From assembly GCA_035578175.1 (NCBI GenBank), contig JAQMRL010000007.1:44707391-44771390 (forward strand): a DNA stretch of 64,000 bases, read 5' to 3'. How positions within the stretch are numbered: the first letter of the stretch is position 1; every line of letters starts with the position of its first letter. The position numbers were made by a program, and so were the translations under genes. Below the pieces are notes generated by a model, which searched no databases, was not told the DNA's origin, and saw only the letters and a program-made list of their open reading frames with translations. Positions 1-10,599 of this stretch are shown one piece after another. This stretch comes from Catonia carolina. Lineage: Eukaryota; Arthropoda; Insecta; Hemiptera; Achilidae.

Positions 1-10
1 TTTCTTCAGC

Positions 11-265
11 TATATTAACAAAGAAACTGTTAAGGCAATTTATTCTGGATTTGATGTTTCAACTCCTTGTATATCAAGTATTACAGGCAAGACTATGTTT
101 TCTCTCAGAGTTGATAACATTCCAGAGGACCTTTGTCATCCATTTCAGTTATCCTCAGAATGGTTTCTTTTCCTGTCTCAGAAATCTAAGATACAGTGTA
201 TAATCTTAAGAAGCGTCACTTGCCGTTTGTGTTTTTCTTCACCTGTTGTGTTATACAGTTCTTGA
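11..265 (+). CDS. 3' terminal exon of an unrecognised gene (partial)
   Basis: An open frame runs from the left edge to TGA at 263-265 and encodes about 84 residues beginning YINKETVKAIYSGF and ending VVLYSS. The bases tttcttcag at 1-9 look like a 3' splice acceptor, so the exon may start near base 10. However, the frame also stays open through the acceptor to the window edge, so the exon could extend further left. An AATAAA signal follows the stop by only 3 bases, as expected for a last exon. The middle of the peptide contains the run LRVDNIPEDLCHPFQ. I do not recognise the family. It could be the end of an upstream gene or an alternative short 3' end of the gene whose exons lie at 1652-3076. 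No domain or membrane segment is evident. Confidence 0.45.
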   Translation, partial: YINKETVKAIYSGFDVSTPCISSITGKTMFSLRVDNIPEDLCHPFQLSSEWFLFLSQKSKIQCIILRSVTCRLCFSSPVVLYSS

Positions 266-268
266 CTC

Positions 269-274
269 AATAAA
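269..274 (+). promoter_or_regulatory. polyadenylation signal AATAAA
   Basis: Canonical AATAAA three bases after the TGA of the terminal exon at 11-265, followed by an AT-rich stretch with no further open frame. Confidence 0.45.
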
Positions 275-490
275 TTTATGTTGTAAAATTATTGTCTGAA
301 CTAGAAAGTATTAAATAAAAATCAGAATTAAGTATTTATGAATTTACAGTAGTGAATGAATAATAAAACAAATGGTTTTGTAATTTTGTTGAAAAGGTAA
401 ACATGTAAAACACCATGAACATTGAATGATATACATCCAGCACACTTTTACATGTTGTCATTTACGCACACATTGTCATGTATACATGAT

Positions 491-894
491 GTTTAGGTCA
501 TCCACCAAAAGGCTAGTTTGAACCTTTAGAGATTTTATTTTGTAAAACAAGGAGTGAGGTGGTTTACCATGCCTTTCTCACAGCTTTGAAAAGTAAGCTT
601 TATCAGCATGCCACACCCTCTGAAAAGCACCTATTTTCTGCTCTGGAAATTATTAAATTATTCCTACTCTTCATTCACCACAAGGTCTGGCTGTATGGTG
701 AAATTCATTATTTTCAGAGGAGATAACTGCGATAAGTGTCTTTTACATCTCTGCCTCTTCTGTTCTTAAATTCTTCAGTCATTTATTTGGCTAATCATGT
801 GATAAGAAACAACTATTTTTTTTAGTCCTGGAACTAGCTAATCGAGTGTAAATAATTTAAAACTCCGCCTACCTGTTATGGGCATAATGAACAA
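491..894 (-). mobile_element. (AAC)n-tailed SINE-like element, copy A
   Basis: About 400 bp, reversed: the tail side (gtttaggtcat, complement of atgacctaaac) is at the left and the head (complement of atgcccataacaggyrgagt) at the right. The same unit recurs at 1320, 4231, 52471, 56713 and 61021. It shares private variants with copy B (acttatcgcagttatctc where others have actaatcagagttatctc), so A and B are sister copies. Confidence 0.7.
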
Positions 895-1319
895 TATAAC
901 CTATGTTTAATTTTAAGTAAACAATGTAATTTTTTTTCTTTGTATAGGGCCAATTTTAGACCACATGAGATGACTTTAAACATTTCTGGAAGCTCTTTCT
1001 GCAGCCCACATTCTCAGCATTCGTTCATTATAATGCTTTTCTCCTTTCTTCTGTCTGACCGGTACCCTGTTTTTGCCCTTCGTGGAAGCTCTTAATGTCT
1101 GTGCACGTACTAGCTCAAAAAGTAGGAGTGGGAATGCTGGTTATTAGTATGACTACTCACGCCAATTGATCTGCTCGTTACTGTAATAGAGTTTTCGCTC
1201 CAACATCAATGATTCTCATCCTTAAGCAAAGTAACCTACTAGAAAAAATTGATTACTATGTTTACCTCATTTATTTATAACCAAAATACCCTCTGAATGG
1301 TAAAAAAATGAGATATTTT

Positions 1320-1543
1320 ACAGAGGCAGAGGTGTAAAAGACACTTATCGCAGTTATCTCCTCTGAAACTAATGAATTTCACTATACAGCCAGACCCTGT
1401 GGTGAATGAAGTGTAGGTATAATTTCCAGAGCAGAAAATAGGTGCTTTTTAGAGGGTGTGGCATGCTGATAAAGCTTACTTTTCAATGCAGTGAGAAAGG
1501 CATGGTAAACCCCCTCACTCCTTGTTTTACAAAATAAAATATC
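1320..1543 (+). mobile_element. (AAC)n-tailed SINE-like element, copy B (truncated)
   Basis: Only the central 220 bp of the element is present; both the head (about 110 bp) and the tail are missing. It lies in the opposite orientation to copy A, 430 bp away, and is closer to A than to the other copies. Confidence 0.65.
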
Positions 1544-1651
1544 AGATTTGTTAATTGTAGTCAAAACTAAGAAGATTTAAGTAGATTTCAATAACGTTAT
1601 GAAACATGTGTAGACTAGTGATAATTAGTAATCTTGTGTTTGTCTGAATAG

Positions 1652-3076
1652 ATGTTAGCTAAATTGAGCATATGCATATCAAGAGAAGCAAAAATGAGTT
1701 GCTGTGATGAAGATAGCAGGGCAACTGCTACTCGTGGTGCTGTAATATTTCTGGCTGAGCATCGACAAGCTATTCTGACAACGTTTGCTGATGATTATTA
1801 TCATCCATCTGATAATTCATCCAGATATACTCATCGGGTGAGTAGATCTTCTACATTAAAAAAAATACTTATTTCTATTTTTAAATCCTCTTTCATCAGC
1901 TAAATTGAATCGCCCACCTTCATAGTATAATGGTAGTGTGCTAGCCTACGTCGAGGTCTTGGGTTTCATTCCCTTCTAGGGTCTTGAAATTATAACAAGT
2001 CTAAACCCATCATAGTCGCTAATAACAAAACTGTTGTTGCAACTTTAAATAAAGAGACTTTAAAACTAAAAAAATGAAAAAAATTGAATTGTTTGGTCAT
2101 CCACAACCATTATTCTATATCCAGTTTGATCGAGGAAGATCAAACCAGGAATTCAGTGGTAACATACACTTTAAACAGTTTGTTTGTTGTGCCAGTGAAC
2201 AGCCAAAAGGCTGTTGTTGATCCCTTGCACGTTTTACTGAGTAAAATGAGGAGGAATCAACCGGTTTATCTTTGCATTTTTTTACTTTTGTGCCTTGCTT
2301 TTGACACCATTTCATTTACCATAGATCGTGAGACTGTTTGGTCTCGGTTACAACTCATATCTTGGTAACAGCAATTTATTCAACTGTGCACCACATTTGT
2401 GATACAACTGTTTGTGTCACTTGCTCTGGAACCTGTGTGAATTATGTCAAATACACTGATAACATTTTATGGCTGTTGTCCTTTCCTTAGTGAGTGAATC
2501 GCGGATTGAAATATTGCAAACAAATCAAAGTGAAATCATCGGTTATAATAAATATTTTTACAGATTGCTCTGCAGTTTACCAGGGCATTGGGGAGGGATA
2601 AACTATTTTTTAAAAGGAACCGGTTGGTTGTGAAGAGGTCTGTTGTTGTGTATTTACTTCACTTGAACATGCAGACCTGAAGAAGGTTAGAGACAACTCC
2701 CCACCATCCGATCACAGGACATCTGATTTCTCTACATTAGACCTCACCTCTTTCTAGGTGCCTAAAGTATCTTAACATCATGTTTTGCTATGATTGGTTC
2801 TCTTACCACTTATCAATCTGACTTTTATTTCTTTTAACAATTAACAAACCATATTTTTCTGAGCTGTTGAAAATTTAATTTCTAGAGGAATCATCAGATG
2901 TTTGTATTTTTGATCAGCGTAAATAAATTTTTTAAATTTTTTTGTTCCAGGTGGATAATGTTAGCGCAGACCCAAGTGATTATGAAAATTTGCCTCAAAC
3001 TTCAATAAACTGGAAATCTTACAGCTCTAATAATAAGAGTGCTACATTACCAAACTTGAAGAGTCTTAGAATTTAA
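1652..3076 (+). CDS. last two exons of an unrecognised protein-coding gene (join 1652..1837, 2951..3076)
   Basis: Exon one follows an acceptor (tttgtctgaatag) and stays open only in frame 0, from ATG at 1652 through ..NSSRYTHR to a donor GTGAGT at 1838. The last exon follows a good acceptor (tttttgttccag, 2950), begins VDNVSADPSDYENLPQ and stops at TAA 3074-3076. AATAAA overlaps the stop (3075-3080). Both junctions are phase 0, and the two pieces give 103 residues. The tail is rich in Ser/Asn (SYSSNNKSATLPNLKS) and looks disordered. Exon one contains a compact segment, RGAVIFLAEHRQAILTTFADDYY, that could be folded. Whether ATG 1652 is a start or an internal Met cannot be decided, since upstream exons may lie outside the window. 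I do not recognise the family. A tRNA-derived SINE sits in the intron. Confidence 0.55.
1906..1995 (+). mobile_element. tRNA-derived SINE fragment
   Basis: An A-box-like TAGTATAATGGTAGTGTG is followed at tRNA-like spacing by a B-box-like GGGTTTCATTCCC. The cloverleaf is imperfect and the element lies in an intron, so a SINE head or tRNA pseudogene is more likely than a working tRNA. Confidence 0.45.
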
Positions 3077-3621
3077 TAAAAAAAATTGTCTATTATTTCT
3101 TAATTTTATATGTTAGTGTAAAATCATTAAACTTTATCCTAAGGTGAATTGAATTAGATTATTCTTTATTGACAGTGTAAATTAAAAATTCAGTTAAATA
3201 TTATAATATATAAGTATATACAGTTATGAACATTTTAAATAATGAAATGAAATGTGTGAGTAAAAATAAAACTATGAAAAGCAATTTAAATTGTGCAGAT
3301 AATTTAATATGAATTATTATCAGCCTAATTTTTTATCGTTCACTGTATAACAAATTGTTAAAAATAAAACCTAGTAAATGTTTATTTTTTTTATGAGAAA
3401 AATCCTGATTTTTAAACCTGCTTGCTGAGGATAGCATAAGTGTTCCTGAAAAGTAACTGTTAACCGTTAAAAACAGAGCTTTAACTAAATGAAACCTAGA
3501 CACCGGCATCACATAGTTTGAAGAGCAAGGAGAGTATAGGTTGTGTGTCACTTGTTTGTGAGAGGTTCATTATTGTAGATTCAGATAAACCAATCTTTTT
3601 TGTTTTTGAACTATGCACTGT

Positions 3622-3662
3622 GCACAGTTGAATGTTTGATAATATCAAACATTCAACTGTGC
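3622..3662. repeat. perfect 20-bp inverted repeat with 1-nt centre
   Basis: gcacagttgaatgtttgata (3622-3641), one A, then its exact reverse complement (3643-3662). It lies about 550 bp downstream of the 1652-3076 gene. It could be a tiny foldback element or a cruciform; no protein context. Confidence 0.8.
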
Positions 3663-4141
3663 AAGAGAATTGTAGGTTTTTTGTAGGTATGCTAATTTTT
3701 GTAAAGTGATAAGAAATTTGTCCTTAACAGATTCTTTTGTAGCAGACGAGGATTTACCTATATGGTCTACATTATTTGTCCAAATAAATAACTGAATCTG
3801 TTTATAACATAAATTGAAATATACAAGTGACAAGTGAAAAATTGAGAAAGGTGTGGTATGTAAACAAAAGCAAAAACAACTTGTTCACAATTTATGTAGA
3901 ATTCCAAGAAAAACTGTTTTCAGTATAAATGTGTGGATATTGCGATACAGGCAGTAATGAAACTACGATAAAGGAAAATAATTATTATTAAGTTTGAGTA
4001 TTATGCACCCGATGACTGCAGCTATTTGCAGTTGATATTTAAAATACTGTGACATCTATTCCGATTCTTTTTGCATCTGGATACACAATTGAACCGGATA
4101 ACAACTTATTTAATTATTATAAATTATTACAGTTATAACTA

Positions 4142-5181
4142 CAGTCAAAGCTCGATTTAACGGACTAACTGGGGGATACCGATGTCCGTTAAATTGAAAG
4201 TCGTTCAGTTATAACACAATCGGTCACACGTGTTGTTTAGATCATCAGCCGAAAGGCTGGTTTGAACCTCTAAGGCTTTATTAAGTAAAACTAGGAGTGA
4301 AGTTGTTTACAATGTGCCTTCCTCACAGAGTGGAAAAGTAGCCTATGCTTATCAGCTTGCCAGGCCCTCCGAAAAGCATCTACTTTTCAGCCTGCAAATG
4401 ACTTCTCACTTCATTCACCTCATGGTTTGGCTGTATAATGAAATGCATTACTCTCAGAGAAGATAACAGTGACTAGTGTCCTTTACACCTCTACCTCGTC
4501 TGTTCTTAAATGCTTCAGTCTTATAATTGGCTGACCATGTGATAAGAAACAGAACTATTTTTTGTAGTCATGGAACTACCAGATCGAGTGCAAATAATTT
4601 AACGCTACACCTGCCTATTATGGGGAATCTGTCACATGCCATGTCATTTGCTTATAGTCTTACTCTTATCGTAACTTTCATAAAACTAATTTACGGGAAA
4701 AGAGAAATTTTTGCTGCACTTTGCATTTATACTCCGTGGTTATTAATTCCACTTCAATGTTGTTGCATGAACCATTTGAGAATGCAATCTTCCAAATCTG
4801 TATTGGTCCCCAGTTTCATATACTTTTGTTCATGATCTAAATGATTTCCAGGACTTACATTTAATGAAAATTTAATGAGCTTTTCTTTTGTTTTACGAAA
4901 ATCTGAAACTTTGATTTTTTACTCCATACTCATCACATAAACTTGACACACTTCTACCTGTCTGTAGTTTTCATAGCAATTTCAACCACAGGTGCTTACA
5001 CTGATAGCAGTGATGCCAACACTTTAAAAAATATCTATCGAGCGTATATAATTAGGTACAAAAATCAAAAAACTGTTATTGGTAATTTTTCTTCACAAAC
5101 ATTAACATTCCTTAGATTTTTGTAATTTTCAAATAGTTTTATTTATTTAGGAGGCTAGTTCGTTAAATTGAGCATTGACTT
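4142..5181 (+). mobile_element. pogo/Tigger-type DNA transposon remnant, interrupted by a SINE
   Basis: The left terminus CAGTCAAAGCTCGATTTAAC follows a TA dinucleotide. The right terminus (5150-5181) is a diverged inverted copy ending ..TTAAATTGAGCATTGACT. Termini of this CAGTCAAA-CTCGATTTAACGGAC type are characteristic of the Tc1-pogo group. There is no transposase frame. A second, shorter relative is at 47666. The element contains SINE-like copy C in the reverse orientation; without it about 640 bp remain. Confidence 0.6.
4231..4624 (-). mobile_element. (AAC)n-tailed SINE-like element, copy C, nested in the pogo-like element
   Basis: The reversed unit begins tgttgtttagatcatcagcc and ends in the reversed head cctgcctattatgggga. 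Related sequence of the 47666 pogo copy lies on both sides, showing that the SINE inserted into an existing pogo-type element. Confidence 0.7.
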
Positions 5182-5339
5182 CACTTTTAATTTAATAGTA
5201 GACTTAATTCAGTACAATATCTCATTAAAAACTTAACGCTTAAACTAACTAAGAAGAAATATGGACATTTACAATCAGACAATTAAGTAGCCCTTACTTA
5301 AATTGCACATTAATTGATTAATAATATTAAAATATATAT

Positions 5340-5425
5340 TTATAAACCAACAGAATACGGTTACGGTAAACACTTACCAATGTTAAAAGCACTTTTGTGT
5401 ATCTGTACACATTTCAGTAATATAT
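5340..5425 (-). mobile_element. Penelope-like element fragment (terminal segment)
   Basis: The reverse complement matches the segment at 6510-6600, 7740-7810, 19000-19070 and 61800-61870: gtgtacaagatac.. then acattggtaagtgttta.. and the ..attctggtgg motif. Non-coding terminal part of the family. Confidence 0.5.
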
Positions 5426-5599
5426 TTAAAAAAAATTTATAATTAAAATTTAAAACTTCTTCTCTTACCATGTAGATGAGGAATAAGTCAATTCTATTGG
5501 CAGATAAGGAAGATAATCGACTATTTCTTACCTGCCATAGTAGGAGTAGGAAGTTTTAAATTTTGATTGTAAAAAATTTTTTAAATACTGAAGATTTTC

Positions 5600-6055
5600 T
5601 ATTTCATATAATGAATTTATATAATAATTTCACCAACCTTCTTTTTAAACTGTGTCACCTTTATTTTTATTCTTACTTACACGTGTTTCAGTGGATCCAC
5701 AATCATCAGAGTAAATAAAAAAAAATTTAAACTAAAAAAATTTTTATCTCGCCTATTTAAAATTTACAGAAGATGATACATCTTCAGTCATTTGTATAAA
5801 ACTGATTTAAAATTAATTTATTTTAATTCATCCCTTCTCATATTTACTGTAGATAGCAGCAGCAGTCAGTATCACTTCATCATTCCTAAATTTGACCTGT
5901 TCATTCAAAATGTCCTGCTTTTGCTCTTTTAAATATTTGTATATATGGAACATCTCATATATTTTTCAATTTTATTTTTATTTTCTATATTACATTGTTC
6001 TATAATATTAAAATGTTCATCTATTTTACCAAATTTATTTAAAATAGGTAGTATT
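5600..6055 (-). pseudogene. Penelope-like element 3' end, minus-strand arm of an inverted pair
   Basis: On the minus strand a frame ending at TGA (5828-5830) encodes the C-terminal tail of a Penelope-like polyprotein: KIDEHFNIIEQCNIENK.., EKYEMFHIYKYLKEQ.., ..AAAIYSKYEKG. This is the region downstream of the GIY-YIG nuclease. It is followed by a 3' flank carrying ctgatgattgtggatccac and acacgtgtaagtaag. The same stretch occurs inverted at 6073-6480. It retains about 47 bp (the acatcttcagtcatttgt block) that the other arm has lost. Confidence 0.65.
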
Positions 6056-6072
6056 TATGTAACAAATTTTAA

Positions 6073-6660
6073 CATAAATTTGGTAAAATAGATGAACATT
6101 TTAATATTATAGAACAATGTAATATAGAAAATAAAAATAAAATTGAAAAATATGAGATGTTCCATATTTACAAATATTTAAAAGAGCAAAAGCAGGATAT
6201 TTTGAATGAACAGGTCAAATTTAGGAATGATGAAGTGATATTGACTGCTGCTGCTATCTACAGTAAATATGAGAAGGGATGAATTAAAATAAATTAATTT
6301 TAAATAAGTGAGATAAAAAATTTTTTAGTTTCAATTTTTTTTTTTATTTACTCTGATGATGGTGGATCCACTGAAACACGTGTAAGTAAGAATAAAAATA
6401 AAGGTAACACAGTTTAAAAAGAAGGTTGGTAAAATTATTATATAAATTCATTATATGAAATAGAAATGATTTCAAACTGCAGGATGCATTATAAAGATTT
6501 ATTTTTGAATTACTGAAGTTGTGTACAAGATATATGAAAGCACTTTAAACATTGGTAAGTGTTTACTGTTACTGCATTCTGGTGGTTTAGAAATATATAT
6601 TTCAATTTTAAATAATACAGTTGTTGATAATCCTGCATAGGATATTTGATAAAATATGTA
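6073..6660 (+). pseudogene. Penelope-like element 3' end, plus-strand arm of the inverted pair
   Basis: A 69-codon frame, 6073-6282, ends TAAAIYSKYEKG then TGA and repeats the minus-strand tail at 5828-6036 almost identically. Downstream are the family's ctgatgatggtggatccac and acacgtgtaagtaag blocks, then at 6510-6660 the segment with acattggtaagtgttta. The arms meet around 6037-6072 with little unique spacer. No reverse transcriptase remains, so it is a dead fragment. Confidence 0.65.
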
Positions 6661-6809
6661 TAATATATTAATTAAATTAATAAAACCACAAAAATGTATT
6701 AAAATTTATGACTATGAGTATTGCATAATATTTCTTATAAATGAATTAATAATACATCAAAATATTTAAACTATGAACATAATAATGAAGTGACCAATAA
6801 ATTAAATTT

Positions 6810-7315
6810 TAGTAGCATGTATAAAATTAAATGCCATTATAGTGACTCAGTATATTTTATATTGGTAAGACCTACAGAACATTTAAGATCCAATTCACTG
6901 GGTATATTAGAGTATACAAAAATAAAAAGATAGATATTTAAAATGTAGCTGAACATTTAATTTCACATAAACATGTAAATAATAATAATTGGATATTTTG
7001 GAATTATGTAATAATTATAGAAAAAAAATGGTTCAGTTGGAAAAATTCTATATTATTTTATAAATATAAATTGATTAAACCACCAGTTAAAATTTGAAAA
7101 TGATGAACTCTGTAAGTTTGTAAACCTGATCATATAGTTATCTATCAATTTTTGGTATTTTTATGACAAACTGGCAAAATTTTGTATGCAATGATGTATT
7201 TATATTGCAGCTGATGATGGATACATCATATCCGAAATGAGCTATTGACTTTTTTTAATCAGGTGAGAGTCTTCTATTGTGTATTTGGTGGTTTTCTTTT
7301 GTATTATATAATTCG
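6810..7315 (+). pseudogene. Penelope-like element GIY-YIG endonuclease remnant and 3' UTR
   Basis: With one frame change and stops, the plus strand reads YKIKCH.., VYFIGKTYRTFKIQF.., NVAEHLISHKHVN. This matches the second half (YIG-K-T-R-F..EH) of the GIY-YIG nuclease of Penelope-like elements. The 3' flank then contains ctgatgatggatacatcata and catatccgaaatgagcta, typical of these elements. Clearly inactive. Confidence 0.55.
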
Positions 7316-7529
7316 AAATACACAGGAAAATGTTTCTCAAAATTAATTACTCTATACAAAAAACTGCCGCTATTTCACCACGTTACATACCAACTGGTTT
7401 TAACATAAACCAACACTAATCACCCCGGTTTCATGTCCAGTTTACTACTACTCTTTACCAACAAGAATTACCCTTCTTACAAAGAATTTTCCAGATATAT
7501 TTATCTGAAAAATTAACAATATACTTTTT

Positions 7530-7690
7530 TTGGTTTTACATCTGACTGTTCTGCCATTTCTGCTAATGCAGACAGTGGATAATGATGATAATAAAAATGA
7601 GTGATGAAAAATGTCAGACCTGACCGGGAATCAAACTCGAACCCGGGACCCCGGCATAGAAGCCAGTTGCATTAACCACTGCGCCAACTA
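7530..7690 (-). mobile_element. tRNA-derived SINE
   Basis: On the minus strand the head reads TTGGCGCAGTGGTTAATGC (A box) and then CCCGGGTTCGAGTTTGATTC (B box). A body follows that is shared with the copies at 11640 and 24117 (ctgacatttttcatcact.., gtctgcattagcagaaatgg..). It has a pol III promoter layout but no complete cloverleaf. Confidence 0.7.
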
Positions 7691-7734
7691 TATACTTAAA
7701 TGGTTCATTAATGGCTTGTATAAATCAATTAAAC

Positions 7735-7830
7735 TATTCTTAAAGATGTGTACAAGATACACAAAAGCGCTTTAAACATTGGTAAGTGTTTATTGTTACC
7801 GTATTCTGATAGTTTAGAAATATATTTTTC
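7735..7830 (+). mobile_element. Penelope-like terminal fragment
   Basis: Contains gatgtgtacaagatacacaa, acattggtaagtgtttattg and a gtttagaaatatatt block, the same non-coding segment as at 6510-6660. It directly abuts the SINE at 7530-7690. Confidence 0.5.
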
Positions 7831-8200
7831 AATTTTATTGCTGTATTCATAAATATATGACATAATACAGTTCATAAACAAGATAATAAATAGCAATACA
7901 TAATAGCCTAATGGAATACAATACAACTTTCATAAAAGGCTGACAACAGTCACAGGTAATAAACCTTGCCTGTCAAAAGTTCATACAAAAGGTATTGTTT
8001 GTCTAGCTGGTATGGTATACTAGATTTTTAAATGTCCATGTTAAGTATAGCCTGTACAAAAATCTTACTGTCTTATTAGCGATTGTTAATTTGACAAAAA
8101 GTATGAAATCTGTGCTCTAATTTGAGTAATTTGAGATGTGCAATGTGATCAGGTCACGTAATAAATGAACACTTCAACTAAAATCTCTTGATATATATAA

Positions 8201-9066
8201 CCCTTTCAGCACGATGGCTAGAATCTAGGATGCTTCGCTATTCCAACCCGCCATTACAGTGAAAACATACCATGACGCCAAGTGGTGTCAGTCGGCCACA
8301 CGATCGATCTTACTTATTTGTTCATCTATTCATCAGCTAAATATAGTACAGTATTATACGCGTTTGTTGTTTCTACGAAATTTTTATTTGAAATTAGTTT
8401 TTTAGTTATTAGAAATTAATACTTATAATTGATTAAATAAATGAAAATTATTTTCTTGTGTAATCTTAAAGAAAACGCACAATAATTATGTTTGGTAATA
8501 ATATTATTCACAAAATGGAAAAAAAAATTATAAAAACAACGCTCGCACATTATGCGAAATGCTGCGTGAAGCAAGGGTTTCTTTGGTAGATCCAGATGGA
8601 TTCCGGAGCTGTCCATTTCAACTATCATGTATAATTTTTTTTGTAGTTTTTTTAAGTCGCATCAACGTATAACGTACAGTAGGCCTACAGAAGAAATACA
8701 GTGCATAGAAATCATGAGTTCAGGAAGAAACAGAAATTTATTTTTACCTTCTGTTGGTAAAAAGAAGTCACTAGAAGCAGAGAAATTCATAGATAAATGA
8801 TATAATACACCGCACTAGGAGTTCGAATAGACTACAATTTAAAAATTCCCGGCAGTTGGTAATGAAAGACGACCTTCACAGTAGCACTCATAGGATCGGT
8901 CTGATGCCCTGAACAACATTTACTAACACTGCCAATACACCAGTGATTTAACAAAAGCTATAGAAATGTAGTAGGGTATATGACACCAAGTGGTGTCGTT
9001 CATCTCTGGGATGAAACTCAATTTGACGCCACTTGGCATCAGTCGTATTGAACGTGTTGAACACCA
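8201..9066. mobile_element. possible piggyBac-like remnant
   Basis: The left edge, ATAA followed by CCCTTTCAGCACG, and the right edge, whose complement reads TTAA then TGGTGTTCAACACG, are weakly inverted. Subterminal motifs gacgccaagtggtgtcagt (8276), gacaccaagtggtgtcg (8982) and gacgccacttggcatcagt (9024) recur. A short frame, MSSGRNRNLF..EKFIDK, starts at 8713. The assignment is tentative because the left TTAA is imperfect. Confidence 0.25.
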
Positions 9067-9198
9067 TTAAAAATTTAGTTATTATAAACAAATATAAAAT
9101 CCCACCAGAAAACGGGAAGTGCTTTACAATATTACAAATCACAGAGTTTTGTAGAAACTTGTACCAATCTTTTATTTAAATTAGGTTACTGTTATAAC

Positions 9199-9798
9199 AG
9201 GTGTTTTATTAAGGACGCAACCCTGATTATAAGAAGATGGAAGTAATACATCGGTAAATTTTCTGTCCCCCAATCGGTATGTTGGCAACGGTATACTCAA
9301 GGCCAACTACCGAAGACAGTTAAAATGTTCCAGTCAAGCATTAGTGTGGTGACAGCAGTCGTTTCGTTATATTGTGTCAGCAATGGTTTTTTCCAAGGAA
9401 GAACCGGGTGTTTTATTAAGAACGCAACCCTATGTTAAAAGCCACAATCTACGGCATATTTTTATTTTCCGTACTTTACAAATTATAAATTAATCTAAAT
9501 TATTATTTTACAAATGAATAGCAAATTGCAATGAAAACATTCTATTACTTCTATCTTCTTATAATCAGGGTTGCATCCTTAATAAAACACCCGGTTCTTC
9601 CTTGGAAAAATTGCTGACACAATATAACGAAACGACTGCTGTCACCACACTAATGCTTGACTGAAACATTTTAACTGTCTCAGATAGTTGGCCTTGAGTA
9701 CATTGTTGCCAACATACCGATTGGGGAACAGAAAATTCACCGATGTATTACTTCTATCTTCTTATAATCAGGGTTGTGTCCTTAATAAAATACCCGTT
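9199..9798. mobile_element. foldback element with ~250-bp inverted arms
   Basis: The left arm (9199-9445) starts aggtgttttattaaggacgc. The right arm (9537-9798) is its inverted copy, ending ccttaataaaatacccgtta. Shared landmarks are taatacatcggtaaattttc, gtatgttggcaac, tgttccagtcaagcattagt and aacgaaacgactgctgt. The ~90-bp spacer is AT-rich with no coding potential. A shorter relative is at 58595-58960. Confidence 0.75.
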
Positions 9799-10599
9799 AT
9801 TAAATTTTATTCCAAACATTCAACAATACATACATACTGGAAAATAGGCAAATACAACCTATTAAATTAATATTACACAAATATTTACAAAAATACCATC
9901 AGAGTTTATTTCATTGATGAATTTATAACGAATACAGTCCCAACAGTTACTGTTATCATATTCTGTCTGCAGTACTTCAAATATAACATTTTGCTGTGAA
10001 GTTTAATTATTACTGTTTCTAGGTCAGTAGAAGAGTTCTAAATTTGTTTTGAGCACTTTCACTGACTCAGCCACAGCTAGTTATGGATATAGTATTTGGT
10101 TAGAATAATGTAATAACACATATAATTATCAGTGTTACTGTAGCTATCTTTATAGAAAATTGTACACTTGAAAAGTATATGTTGTATGAAGAAGATACCA
10201 ATAGTAACACTACTACACTGCTCTTTTAATTGGTAGTGTGTATTGGATTTTTTTTTACTCCTTCAGCCATTTTTTTTTTTTTTTGAATAGGAATGTCTAC
10301 TTTTTATAGTGTTCTTGGGTACATATAATTTTAAAACTTTTTTACTCATACCACATTTTTTATAAACTTTACCACTTCAGTGCTACAGACTACCAAAATT
10401 TGGAAATTGGAGCTTTTGACTTGTTTTCAGGTATTTGATTATTTTCTGCCTATGTATTTTTTTCTTGGTGAAACTTAAATGTGTGTTGTTTATGAACGTA
10501 AATGTGTGTATTGTTAATTGCTTAACAATAAACTTATCACAGATACATAAAATTATGTTGATGCTTTCGTCCTTTTTAGTCTAAAGAGACACTAAAATA

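Noticed and set aside
1382..1564. 60-codon minus frame, and the similar 61212-61439 minus frame
   Set aside because: Both are the reverse reading of the SINE-like family; their shared peptide comes from repeat identity, not a gene.
7600..7690. Possible tRNA gene (minus strand, clear A and B boxes)
   Set aside because: Cloverleaf arms do not pair properly and the unit continues into a SINE body repeated elsewhere in the window.
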